Assembly: GCF_024139115.2 (NCBI RefSeq)
Contig: NC_085140.1
Coordinates: 434,061,240 to 434,125,239 of the forward strand
Origin: Armigeres subalbatus
Lineage: Eukaryota > Arthropoda > Insecta > Diptera > Culicidae
Direction: 5' to 3'
DNA: 64,000 nucleotides
Shown here: positions 10,774 through 21,999 of the stretch, piece by piece
Position numbering within the stretch: position 1 is the stretch's first letter
Layout: every line of letters begins with the position of its first letter
Made by a program: the position numbers and the translations under genes
The notes under the pieces: generated by a model
What the model was told of the DNA's origin: nothing
What the model saw: the letters and a program-made list of their open reading frames with translations, nothing else
Databases searched by the model: none

Positions 10774-12560
10774 TGACAGTAGTTCCATCGAATTGGGTGG
10801 AAGACAAATTTGTTTACTGGCCACCATCAAATCTGGCACGCCTTTCGAAAAACGAAAATCTTAGGCCAGAAAAGATAATGGAAAAACAAAATGGAAATTC
10901 TCGGACGGGCTAAAACTTTTCGTATGCGAGGATTTGATGGCATCCTCGAAAAAGTTACTGACTCTGAGGATGCCGTCTAAATGGGTCATGGAACACGTTC
11001 TGCTCCAGCAAAAAAGAGCCAAAGTTCAAATCGAAGAGGTTTAACTTAGTAAGTAACGTTTTACTTTATTATAGGAAGTTTAAAGTTGAATATGTATTCT
11101 TGGATTACAGGCTGCTCAAGAATGTAAGAATCTGGAATGAATGATGGACAAGCGTCTTTATCTCCTGCGGTCACTGTTGTGTCCCCCATTCGAGCCCCAG
11201 GTTATGCGACATCTTCCGATCAACCAACTGCTATTTTTCCAACCCAGATGATTTCCCAGGTGTGAAGCTCACCGCACGAAGCTGCATCCGTGACTTTGCC
11301 AAATGCGTATGTAGCTGTTTCTGGATCTTCGCCTCCCATACTGCGATTCCTGCTCATCCATTGAATCGAAACCTGTGTATGTGAATTCCAACAAGACACG
11401 TGCTCAAACGTCAAGTAGCAACCGTTGAACAATCTACCAACGAAATTTTGAAGCCTATCCGGACAATCTACAAACGAAATTTTGAAGCCATCCGGATACA
11501 TCATCCATGACGACAAATACACTGCTGCCTCTGGTACATCGACGTCTCACCTACTTTTTCCACATTATTCGAACCAGAATCCGGTTTATGAGAACCTCTA
11601 CGAATAATGCATCTGTATATGAGGATCAACGGAATGCTGTAGGTCCATTTCAATCAACAATAATACAATGGCGACAAGGTACATCGGTTCAGAGTTGTCA
11701 GCAATACTGAAAACTGGTGAGATTTTTTTCTATATAAATTTATGCAAATTGGCGTCAAGTATACAGTGCTTTCTAGTTTCTCTGATTCTAAAAATATTCA
11801 GAGAAGAATCAACTTTTGAAATCACTATTTGGGGTTCTTTAGGTCAATCACTTTAACTGATTCACTAGTATGAAAAAATAAATTTATATGACATTCTATT
11901 TCAGGCTTCTCAACCCATCACAATTCCAGTAATAGCTAGCGATGGGAAGCCATATGCTCAGCTTGAAAATGGTAATTACTATGCACTCACAGATAACGAT
12001 ATGAAGTTATTATGGATCAGTATCGAACATCAAGCAGAAGTTATATGGGAGTTGACACTGACGCAGATGGCATCTTCTTCTACTGTTAACGAATACCAAT
12101 ATGTACGCAGTCATTACCGAGTTGCAAGATAAATGTCCGGTTGGACGCTTTCGAAGCAAAGTTATCCCAGCTCAATGCTGAGGTGTGCAAAACAAACGAT
12201 CGATTGAACGTTCAGAGGGGACTTTTGGTAAATTGAGATTTCATGGCCAATGTTAATAAATTAATGTTGATGAAAATTCAAATGATGCTACGCCAATTGA
12301 AATCCGACGATGAAGAATTTACGGAATTTGAGAGTATGCCAAAATCAATTCCGTCGAAGCGTTCAAGATCTTCGAACAACGCTTATCTGATACAGAATTC
12401 TCTGGGAAATTTTCCGATACAACATTCGATCTACAGCCTCAATGGCAAACGAGATAGTGGGCCGTTGTTTAGAACAATAGTGCGAAAGCTGATAACACCG
12501 AACGTTGAACCCTTTTCTTGGATGGGGAACAAACGCACAAAGAAAGGATCTGATGAATGA
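10774..12560 (+). pseudogene. DUF4806-like gene relic
   Basis: At 10774-10870 a frame reads VVPSNWVEDKFVYWPP, the tryptophan-rich start seen in insect DUF4806 proteins. At 10900-11040 ILGRAKTF is followed, after a frame change, by KVTDSEDAV. A likely intron runs from ~11711 (GGTGAG) to ~11904 (TTTCAG). At 12330-12560 two frames give SVEAFKIFEQRLSDTEF and then RTIVRKLITPN and FSWMGNKRTKK, matching the order of the DUF4806 core as I know it. Multiple frameshifts and stops make it non-functional. DUF4806 function is unknown; these proteins are often multi-copy in insects. The adjacent transposase suggests an accessory transposon gene rather than a host gene. Confidence 0.5.
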
Positions 12561-13059
12561 GTCACAATATCAACTTTCAGGAGACGTTCCAAACTTCACT
12601 AGTTGATGCAGCAACGTAGGCGCCGACTGTTCCAACACACGTGAGCAAAGTGATCATTTATTCAAAACGCTTCTGAGGTACAAGAATTTGGAACTAAAAC
12701 GCTGAAGTGAAAGTGGAGAACGTCGAGCTTCATCTTCAAGAAAAAGGCAGAAAGCTGCAGTACCTGCTGAAGCTATACAAACTCCTATGCAAACTTCCCT
12801 GGACCATCTCAGGAACAGTAGTACATCTATCACAGGTGATCAAAGTCTGGATAATTCAAAAGACACTGAATCAAAGGAATCGAAAGTTCTTCATCTTGTA
12901 TCTCAAGTGGAGATGATGTTTGAACAGTACAACTCGTCACTTCACGATGGTGGGTGATATTTAAAAATCAGCAGGTATAGAGCAATGGATATTCAGAACA
13001 CAGTGAATGCAAACAGTATTCAGTTCGGTTGTTTTATTATTTTGTTATTAAATCAATAA
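12561..13059. other. Junction between the convergent relics
   Basis: AT-rich sequence with an open frame 12707-12916 (plus) that may be the eroded C-terminus of the DUF4806-like gene. There is no other recognisable feature. Confidence 0.35.
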
Positions 13060-15380
13060 ACACTCAATACATTTGATCGTATGTATTAAAGGAAAGAAAA
13101 CTGATTTCGGTAGTTTTATGTCTTGACATTCGATTTGCCATTTTGCAATAAACTTGAGTTGACTCAATGAGAAGTTGTGGCGCTTGTCTTAGGCTGATCC
13201 GTAGATCTGCAAGGAAGAAGACAATACAGGTTTTTAAACAACAGAAAGGTTCATTAATGGCTGACCAATTAAAAATGCTATTAGACGTTGTATTATGGAC
13301 GATATAATACAGATACAACTTTCATGTTTCTTGTTAAACATGATCCACTGATTTTGAGTATCTATACAAATCAACAAAGTTCACAAATGAATATAAATCT
13401 GAACTTTCCTCTTGTAGTGAAGATGCAAACTGAGGTGGAATATGTTGTCCTGATAGTTTTCTTTTGAGAGAAGTTTGTCGCTTTGATTTGCAGGATTTAT
13501 TTTTCTGATTGGATACGTTTGCTGCATTTCGATTATTCTTCTAGCAACCTGCGACAGTGGTGTTTATCAAATTAGTTTAACGGTTTCAACTGTCAATTAA
13601 GGTAAGCACTGAATGTACCAGTGGTCCAAACCTTTCAACGTCGTCAACTAAATGCGATAAACTGTGCATATTGCTACAGAACATTTGTTCGCTCACAAAA
13701 TCATTACTCCTTTGAGAAAATCTGTTTTCAAACTACGAGCAATTTTGTAATTTTCGATTTTGATCGTCTTATGCAAATCTGATATAGACAGAAAAATTAA
13801 AATGATCAAGAATTTCGTCCGATTCAAAAAATTTGCTCACAATCCACTTAAATACAGAAATGTTCTCAACTCTGTACCTTTCCGAGAGCAAGGTGGTCTA
13901 GGCCTCGAACAGGACGTTGAAACTCTCTCGGCAATTTAATGTTTTCAGAAAAGCGGAAATGCCTTCTACTTTTTAGCCGTCCATTTAGCTTTGTAATTAT
14001 TGAGCTGCCAGATTTCCAACCATTCAGAGTCGTTTCATAATTCCTAAATCTAATAAGTGTAAAGAGTCCCGATCAAAATCTTTAACTATATCTAGGTCAC
14101 GTACTGTTTCCAAATAGAATCGAACCATGGTGCCCTTCAGAATCCTGGAACGAAATTCGAATCATTTCTAAAGCAGCGTCTGTTTCTGGAAAAATCATGG
14201 TTTTAAAAGCATGTGAGTACTCCCTTGGATACATTTCAAACACGAATTGTAGCCGTTATGTCCTATGACACCTAGAATAATTATTCATATTTTATTCAAT
14301 GATTCAAGTGCGTAAGATTGAAAAGAGGAATGTTTTCGATACTCGTTCTATCTATACACAGATCAAGATAAAATAAAGTTCATCTATACTACTTTTGTAA
14401 GAAATTTTTTTGAGATTATGTTATTCGGAGATACATTGTCGTCATATGCATATTTGGCCCATATTTGCTGGAATTCCTAGGTACATGGGACAATTATGCA
14501 TATAACGCAATATATTTTTATTTTCGTATAAATACTAACCTCGAAGCATCGCGCGAGTGGTGTATCGCAAAAACACCAGTATTTTAAGAGTACCATTTGC
14601 TGGTTTATGATAAGCTTTTCAAGAATATCATTTAATTCGGACAAAAGGTGCTAGAAAACGTTTATATCTTTTGGTTTCGCTGTAAAATTAAAATAATTTA
14701 AAAATAAATATCTACCATAAATATTCACCTCAGAAAAATTACATGCTCCGCAGAAAACGCCTACTACTAAAGGTTTCAAAGTTTCCGTATTTCGTGTATA
14801 TTTATTAGTATTGGCCAAAATGATGTTGTTGAACTTTGAAAGTTGGCAAGCATCGATATTCACGTTCAACGATAACTTGTTTGGCAAATCCTCATGAGAT
14901 AAGTCTCATTGAGGACTTTGTATAAGCCGTAATGCCAGATTTCCACCAATATGTACTGGAATCCGCTGCAATACAGGTATTGGAGGCGCACACCAAAGTT
15001 CTAGCATCTTTGGGTAATACGTTATCCGTAATGTGACTTTTAATAGGGCAAGCAATGAGTTCAGAGCGGTATGCTTGATTTGAAATTTTATCCAGTCTTT
15101 CAAATCCTCTTTGAAATCTGTCATACCAGCTTTCAAGTTATCATAAGTTTGATTCATTCAGAATCCAACTCATCATTTTCAGCAAGCTGCTCATTTGTGC
15201 GTATTGACGTGCCTGGTAGAACTCATTGGCTGAGATTTTGCTATCGGCGCTAGATACTTGTGGTATTTGTTGAATTGAATCACTTTCAGAACATCCAAAA
15301 GGATTTTGTAGTTTTGAGTTGGGACAATAACACTTTCTTTTGACGGGTAAAATTACCATTACGCTTAATTTTTTCCACAA
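13060..15380 (-). pseudogene. Transposase relic with CDTP and GHxGYxxCxxC motifs (possibly CACTA/EnSpm-like)
   Basis: Minus-strand order from ~15380. A Ser/Gln-rich N-terminus is followed by FKEDLKDWIKFQIKHTALN at ~15060-15120. LSLNVNIDACQLSKF and VVGVFCGACNFSEVNIYGR lie at 14690-14880, and CFCDTPLARCF at ~14540-14580. A zinc-ligand-like GHNGYNSCLKC is at ~14240-14270. EFRSRIL lies at ~14140 and DSLHLLDLGIMKRL at ~14025-14065, with conserved downstream text to ~13100 (QDIKLPKSVFFPL). This motif order matches a multi-copy animal transposase family that I place tentatively with CACTA/EnSpm types. Numerous stops and frameshifts show decay. The intact segments 14651-14887 and 14906-15157 are remnants, not separate genes. 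Confidence 0.65.
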
Positions 15381-15711
15381 CTTTTTGTCGCTACAGAGAA
15401 CATAGTTACAGATTTCTTTCTAATGTCCATTTTCCACGGTAGGAGAAAACCTTGACTTGTTGAAAGGTGGTTACCAAAGTTTTAGTAGATGGTTACTTTT
15501 AAATAATTTCCAACGTATTGTAACATACGATGGAACATTTAGGTAACATCCAAAAAAAGTTATGGAGATTAATGCAACTATTATAATTCAAGTTAACACG
15601 TCGTATGTATGACTGTTTCTGATTCATGTAACATAACTTGTTTTCTGAAACAACTATTAAATAGAAATGTGACATATTTTGAAATTGATTTCAGAGAAGA
15701 TGTTGCCGGTG

Positions 15712-15790
15712 TTGTTGGGAGGAGGCTTTTGAGCCTCTAGAAAAGGAGGCTTTCGAGCCTCTAGAAAATAAGTCTTTTGAGCTTTGTTAA
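15712..15790 (+). repeat. Short GAGGCTTTTGAGCCTC minisatellite patch
   Basis: Three to four units of the same ~23-bp minisatellite as at 6700-7360. Confidence 0.8.
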
Positions 15791-16139
15791 GCGTAACTGT
15801 TAAAAGCTCAAAATCAAAAATTTCAATTATCATTCCGCATCCTGTAAATAATATTAGAGTATCCTATTGCTTTTTCATCACCAGTTCAGCTGGCGACTGA
15901 ACATTACCGTAGAGGGATTGTATTGTACAATGATATGTGATCTCTGCGAAGATCAGGAAACAAATTCAGTTCAAATAAATCCATCCGATAATTCACATCC
16001 GCGTCTATAGTTTCGATAGTCGGAGACTGGACTGGATAACTAGAATAAAGTTTATCGTTTCAGTAGCAAAGCGCGTTTTTTCGTCGAAAGAAAGTGTTCG
16101 AGTGCCAACCTGTTGTTTCGAATCTTGGTGACCCCATAC
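15791..16139. other. No recognisable feature
   Basis: Mixed-composition spacer between two minisatellite patches. The minus frame 16005-16340 runs into the repeat and is not supported. Confidence 0.5.
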
Positions 16140-16520
16140 CTCACAAGTTCTTGAAAAGAAGACTTTGGAGCATCTTGAAAGGAGGCTTTTGGGCCTCTTA
16201 AAGGGATTTTGAGCCTCTTGAAAGGAGGCTTCCGATTCTCTTGAAAATAGGCTTCCGAGCTTCTTGGAGGCTGGCCATTTGAAAGGAGGCTTCGAGCCTC
16301 TTGAAAAGGCTACCGAACCTCTTGAAAGGAGGAGCCGCATCTCTTAAAGGAGGTTTCTATGCTTCTTAAAAAGGCTTCTGAGCCTCTTAAAGGAGGCTTA
16401 CGAGCCTCTTGAAAGGAGGCAACCAATCACTTGAAAGGAGGCTTCTAGTGCCCAGGAGGCTTCAGCCTGTAAGAAGGCCTTCAAGCTGCTTGAAGAAGGC
16501 TTGAGATGCGTAGAAGGATT
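16140..16520 (+). repeat. GAGCCTCTTGAAAGGAGGCTT minisatellite
   Basis: About 15 units of the ~23-bp repeat, same orientation as at 6700-7360, with unit-length variation. Minus-strand frames through it are artefacts. Confidence 0.85.
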
Positions 16521-16839
16521 CTAATCCTCTTGCAACGAAGCAACGAGCATTAGTGAAAAAAATCATTTTGCTCATTCGAAGTTTTGCTCGTTCGATCTTT
16601 TGTTCCGCAGCCCTATACATTGGCTGAAAGGCAGAATTAATGGGATTTATTGATCGCATTGCATTATGTACAATAAAATTTTGAAATAAAATACAATTAT
16701 CAAAACTATTTCAATGAGTTTTGATTGGAATTAATACGTCCATTACGCATTTTTGTCCGAGGTACCCCTAGGGCCAGCGAAAGCAATTCAGGGGCATGTA
16801 CAGGTTGAGAACCGCTGTACAGAGTATGGAGTGCAAATC

Positions 16840-17195
16840 TGGGTTCGTATCATCCGTTCACATTGACGCATCGAGAGAATACAAAAACGCTTCATCTACT
16901 ACGCCTTGCGCCATTACCATGGAGTGATCCATCAAACCTGCCATACCGAAATCGTTGTGCTTTGATTGACTTGCAACAGGCAGACGTCGAGTGATGCTTC
17001 AGAGGATGTTATTTTCGACGTCATAACGTGCAACATCGACTGCCGTTACATCCTGAAGAATGTTGATTTTATGCACCGTCTCGTCAACTCAGGAATCGCA
17101 ATGTTATGGATCCATGCCACCGCACATTACGGCAAAATAATCTATTGGACTTATGCTGCAGACTATTCAACGAAGTGTGTTTTTCGACTTTAATG
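16840..17195 (+). pseudogene. 5'-truncated LINE fragment (ORF2 C-terminus)
   Basis: Across two frames the text reads RIQKRFIYYAL-type, PLPWSDPSNLP, YRNRCALIDLQ, then DCRYIL, YAPSRQLRNRN and NLLDLCCRLFNE. This is the region downstream of the RT palm in the same kind of LINE as 61320-63448, where LPWNDAVNLPPYEHRC and APERPLRTRN align. Only the last ~115 codons are present, frameshifted, consistent with 5' truncation at insertion. Confidence 0.65.
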
Positions 17196-17529
17196 TTAGC
17201 AAATTAGTTTTTAAAATAGGATTAACCAGGCCTGCCAACCTTTTCAAGCCACGGCCAATTTTAGAATTTACACTTGCTGGCGGGCCCGAAAATATTTGAT
17301 ATAAACGTTTGAATATTTTCAAAATTATCAGTCTCTTTGATTAAAAAACACGATTTTTTACTTTCAAACTACCTTTTTGTGTATTTTGTTTTGTCGTTGC
17401 ATTAGGGATCCATTTGAAACATTTCAAGTAAATTATTCATCAGTAAACGGTGTTGAAAAATGGAAGACATAACGCATAATGTTTTTCCGAGACACGCAGC
17501 TTATCTTCAGAGCCTTTTCAAGTGGCTGC
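17196..17529. other. No recognisable feature
   Basis: AT-rich spacer. The text around 17225-17290 (CCTGCCAACCTTTTCAAGCCACGG) may be an old repeat end but could not be assigned. Confidence 0.4.
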
Positions 17530-17830
17530 AAAATGTTGCTTACACATAGTTTGGAGAAAAAAAAAATTGGCACGTTGCACTCAGCTAGCCACTGTACTAT
17601 CGAAGAAATGTATACGTTTTGTCCATATACAGGGAAATTTTCTGCGGCTTTCCCGGTTCATCACCTTCCATTACTGGCTCTTCACAGTCCGCAACACAAT
17701 TTTTTTTCTCTTCAGCCACTTCCCGATGCTTCGTCGTTACATGTCGAGCCAAATTATACGATGTCGCGCACTTCAACGGCTTGCCGCTATCACCTTATAA
17801 CGTGCACAACGATACCGAGATTTCATTTCC
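17530..17830 (-). pseudogene. Possible BED zinc finger fragment of a hAT transposase
   Basis: On minus, ~17620-17830 reads CATSYNLARHVTTKHREVAEE followed by an acidic linker and KISLYMDKTYTF. The C...H..TKH spacing resembles the second half of a BED finger at the N-terminus of hAT transposases. No catalytic core follows. Plus-strand frames 17479-17891 overlap it and lack recognisable motifs. Confidence 0.35.
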
Positions 17831-17976
17831 ATCACTTAACCGTATCTTTTTGCCTTTCTCGTATACTAAGTATACGGTAAAGGCTATATGATCGCTCCAA
17901 AAACAAACTTTTTATAGAAGGCCCGGAGACCCATAGTGTTATATACCAATCGACTCAGTTCGACGAATTGAGGTGA

Positions 17977-18014
<38 letters not shown>

Positions 18015-18031
18015 TGTGTATGTGTGTGTGT
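17977..18031. repeat. (GT)n microsatellite, copy A
   Basis: GT/TGTA dinucleotide tract of ~55 bp. The matching tract in copy B (40709-40799) is about 90 bp. Cys/Val frames across it are artefacts. Confidence 0.95.
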
Positions 18032-18840
18032 GTGCGCAAAACTACTCAAAAAATGTCACTCATTTTCGGGCACTTACCTCAACTGATTTGCTCGCAACAA
18101 GTTGCATTCGACGCAGAATCCTGTCTTATTGTTTCCTATTTGAAATTGGCCAGATCGGGCTATGGGATCGGTAGTTATGGCCAAAATACAAATTCATACG
18201 AAAAAATCGCGTAAAAAATGTCACTCATTTTTCGGGCACTTACCCTCAACCGATTTGCTTGCAACAAGTTGCATTCGACGCAGAATCCTGTCCCATTGTT
18301 TCCTATTTGAAATTGGCCTGTTCGGACAATGGGATCAGAAGTTATGGCCAAAATACAAATTCATACGAAAAAATCGCGTAAAAAATGTCACTCATTTTTC
18401 GGGCACTTATCCTCAACCGATTTGCTCGCAACAAGTTGCATTCGACGCAGAATCCTATCCCATTGTTTCTTATTTGAAATTGGCCAGATCGAACTATGGG
18501 ATCGAAAGTTATGACCAAAATACAAATTCATAGGAAAAAATCGCGTAAAAAATGTCACTCATTTTGCGGGCACTTATCCACAACCGATTTGCTCGCAACA
18601 AGTTGCATTCGACGCAGAATCCTGTCTTATTGCTTCCTATTTGAATTTGGCCAGATCGGACTATGGGATCGAAAGTTATGGCCAAAATACAAATTCATAC
18701 GAAAAAATCGCGTAAAAAATGTCACTCATTTTTCGGGCACACATCATAACCGATTTGCTCACAACAGTTGCATTCGACGCAGAATGTCTCATATTTTCTT
18801 ATTGAAAATTGGCCAGATCGGACTATGGGCTTAGATGTTA
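18032..18840 (+). repeat. 167-bp tandem repeats, copy A
   Basis: Identical landmarks recur every 167 bp (ATGGGATCGG-type text at 18162, 18329, 18496). Units run from TGTCACTCATTTT through TTGCATTCGACGCAGAATCC to AAAATCGCGTAAAAAATG. Because 167 is not a multiple of three, each unit shifts frame, yet all frames happen to be open for two to three units, giving spurious 61-123-residue frames. Divergence increases towards 18900. Confidence 0.9.
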
Positions 18841-19151
18841 TGGTCAAATTACTATTTATTGCGAAAAAGAGTTCGAAAAAGTCTAGCTCACTTTTTTAGC
18901 ACTTAGACTTCATCTATTGACGCTCGCAACAGATTGCATTCGACGCAGAATCATTGTTTTCTATTGAAAATTGGCTAGATCGGACTATGGGATCGGAAAT
19001 TATGGCTGAAACACCATTTTTGCCTTTTTCTACGAAAAGGCTGTATGTTCGCTCCAAAACCAAACTTTTACAGAAAGCCTGGAGACTCATAGTGTTATAT
19101 ACGTATAAGCTCGATGAACTGCGATGATGTCTCTGTGTGTGTGTGTGCGCG

Positions 19152-19431
19152 AGTTAACTTTTTTACCGGGGAGGTTCTTTTAAAAGAATGATCCGAGTCG
19201 GTCGATGGTAAAAACAGAACAGACTTTATTCAAGGTTCGAAACTCAAAATGTAATTTCAGCGATGACGGTCCCGCGGCGGTTGAGCCCACTCAGCATAGA
19301 TCGATCGGTGCCCTCGACAATGTTGTGATTGTTTTTATCGGCGTTCGTTGTCCCGGCGTTCGTGACCCACTTGAGAAGTGCTGATGCCGCCCCATGCAGA
19401 GTTTAATGTCGTTCGTCGCTATGTGTTAACT
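19152..19431 (-). repeat. 3' LTR (minus-strand orientation)
   Basis: 280 bp. A purine-rich stretch (minus GAAGGGGAC, just right of 19431) is the likely polypurine tract. Confidence 0.9.
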
Positions 19432-19699
19432 TGTCCCCTTCAGTGTGAGGCTCCGTACGAACAATTTCACTCAGCAACAAAATTTGAAATGTCCTTGTTT
19501 CCTCCGGCGTCGTCTTCTGTTGGTTCATTTGAATTTCCACCTCTGGTTTTCTGTTACGAAAGATATACAAAAGAGAACAGCACATATGATGACAGGAGAG
19601 AATGATAATCCCCAAAGATTGTCCAATGTGGCCATTGAATACTTGTAGTGTTCAAACGGATTTGCTCCATCTCCTTCCTAGCTTCTAGATGCAGGTTGT

Positions 19700-21040
19700 G
19701 CAGGTGATGTAGGCTCAAATTAACAACAATACGTTGTTTTTCGATGGGAATGCCATACATCGGTACATGGATCGGTTTACCTGTTATATTCTGGTTGTAG
19801 TTCGAAAATGTTTTGATTGTTGATCGTTACCTCACAGTTGTTGAACGAAATCAGATAAGTTCCAGACAGGTTCCTTTCAGACAAACCACAGTTGGTGTGT
19901 GTAGGGTAAAATTTCCTAACACATTGGTGATAAGATGTTGGTTGTCGATTGCTACGATTTCTTCCGTCGGGTTTGGCTAGATAATCGCATTTGGCTGGTT
20001 TCCATCTAACAAGTTGGACACACAGGCTGTAGAATCTAGTGTAGCGTCCTTAGCGTCAAAAGATCTTTGGCTGTAGGCTGTTTACGATGTAGTATTGAGT
20101 TCCATGGTGTAGATAATTGTGGTTGGAAATATGGATTTGTTGACGATTAAACCAAGTTGGTAGAACGAAGATTTTCTAAAAACTCTCGGGTCTAGTTTGG
20201 GCAATTTAAGTAAAAGGGCGATGTCGAGTTCGTTGGTGACTATTGATGTGGTGACGTAGGTAAGTGCTTCGGCGGTGTTCCAAACAGTCAAGTTTTCTTT
20301 GCTTAAATCTTTAACAAGTAATTCGACTTCTGTCTGACTCAATACCTTTTCATTAAGTATCCCTACTTTGGCTAAAGCAATTGTTTGAATAATGTGATCT
20401 AGTTTATCATTCAGGAATTTAAGATTCAAAAATATGTTTACAGAATATAGTTCAGATGATTTTGAGTTAAGCAGTCAATGGATTCTTTTGTTTTATACAC
20501 TATTTCCTTCATTTGCAATGAAATTTCCTATTTATTCTAATCTGTTCATTATTGTTGCTAACAAGGCCATTAATCGAACTATTGATAATTTTAAGATCTG
20601 TAGCATCAGGGCTTCCTGCGATATACTTCCATACTGTTCCTAACTGATTCCATCTTTTTCTTCTTCTGATTGGAAACAAATTTTTAAGTTGGTATCTAAC
20701 TCGTTAAATTCATCTAATATGAGACTAGTAAACTGATTTTCTTCTATTTGTTTGAATTTTAATTTTAAATCTTGTATGTGAATTTTGAATGACTCAAATT
20801 AAAGTGGTGGATGTAGTAATGAGAACTTATTTGAATACGTCCAGGGCCTTTATCATATAGGAAAAGAGGTAATTTGTCCGTTTTATGTATGGCGATCGTC
20901 TGTTGAGTACCGCCTCCAAAGAGTTGTAACAGTAAAAATCTAAAACGAAATTAAGTGTTTCGAATTTTAGGTCATTTTGTGGACTCGTCTGTTATCAGAA
21001 GTTGTTATAGTGCTATTGTGAACATTTTGATTTTTATTTT
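19700..21040 (-). pseudogene. env-like relic (errantivirus, baculovirus-F-type envelope family)
   Basis: This sits downstream of integrase, where errantiviruses carry their third gene. The open part 20082-20429 has the heptad-like region and the LxxLPKLD-type text I associate with insect errantivirus envelope proteins. The rest is interrupted by stops and frame changes. The presence of this frame is what separates an errantivirus from an ordinary gypsy element. No function is expected from this copy. Confidence 0.6.
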
Positions 21041-21099
21041 TATAACGTGGGACGGTTTTTATCCGTCTTCTTGTCTTTTTCAAAGGCTTCCTGGTTTTC

Positions 21100-21990
21100 G
21101 TTTATGTGTTTTGGAGTCAGCTTTTTGTTATGGTATTCTAGGTCTCGATTTTGTTTTTTCTGCAGATTTTTGGTAAACGTTTTCGATAATTTTGGAACTT
21201 TGGGAGCTTGGAATAATGATTTCAAAGGGTGTGAATTTAGTACAAGAATGGATAGTGGAATTGTACTTAATCAAAGACATTTCGACAAGCTGTTTTGGTT
21301 TTTTCGTGGATTTTCTGCCTTCTGTGATTCGGTAAATTTCTTGTAAAGTGGAGTGAAATCTTTCGACTACTCCATTCATCTCACTTCGTCCAGTTGATGC
21401 TATATAAGAAGCGATTTTGTTTTCATTAAAGAAATTTGTTAATTCGCCAGAAATAAACGATTTTTCATTGTCCATTACGACAATTTCCGGTAATTTAAAT
21501 TTTGTGAGAACTTCTTTTTACAGCAGGCATTATGTCAACGGTTGCTCTTGATTCTACTAGCTGGACTTGAGCGAACTTGGAAAATTTATCGACGCACGTT
21601 AGGAACATTAATTTTTCTAAAAACATTATGTCAATGTGTACAATTTGGAAAGGTGTATTCAGGATAGGGTTCTTTGAAGTGGATAATGAATAGGATTACG
21701 GTCATATTTATTTTCTTGACACAATTGACAGTTCTTCGTGAATTCTCGAAGCTTACTATTCAATTGTGGAAAATAATATTTCCTGAGGATTTGGGCTTTG
21801 TTTTCCTCTAAACCGCGGTGTGCTCTATAGTGCTCTTTTTCAATAATTCTCCATTGAACATCTTCTTCCGGTACGTCGATGAGGAATTTTGAGAAAAACG
21901 GATTTTAACATGTTTTCTTGAGTAAAGTGTTTTTTATACACTTCTTGTATTTGACCCATGATTTTTCCTCAGTTAATAATCCGTTTAACT
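21100..21990 (-). pseudogene. Integrase relic
   Basis: The zinc-binding region (HRG...CQLC) lies at ~21725-21830. Core text follows, and the segment 21128-21475 holds the second catalytic Asp context (DNEKSF) and the STGRSEMNGVVERFH region with the catalytic Glu. A frameshift near 21510 breaks the core. Confidence 0.8.
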
Positions 21991-21999
21991 TGGTCGGAT

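Larger units (their letters stand above)
10310..15700. mobile_element. Candidate decayed two-gene DNA transposon (DUF4806-like gene + transposase, convergent)
   Basis: The boundaries are approximate. A plus-strand DUF4806-like relic (10774-12560) and a minus-strand transposase relic (13060-15380) meet tail to tail near 13 kb. Short GTTAC motifs cluster on the left flank (10330-10500) and GTTAC/GTAAC on the right flank (15470-15650), as subterminal transposase-binding repeats might. I could not find terminal inverted repeats or a target duplication, so treating the two genes as one element is inference. Confidence 0.45.

Noticed and set aside
14651..15157. Two separate minus-strand host genes
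   Set aside because: Both are consecutive segments of one decayed transposase, shown by motif order across the frames.
17984..18174. Two overlapping Cys/Val-rich frames
   Set aside because: Dinucleotide repeat artefacts.
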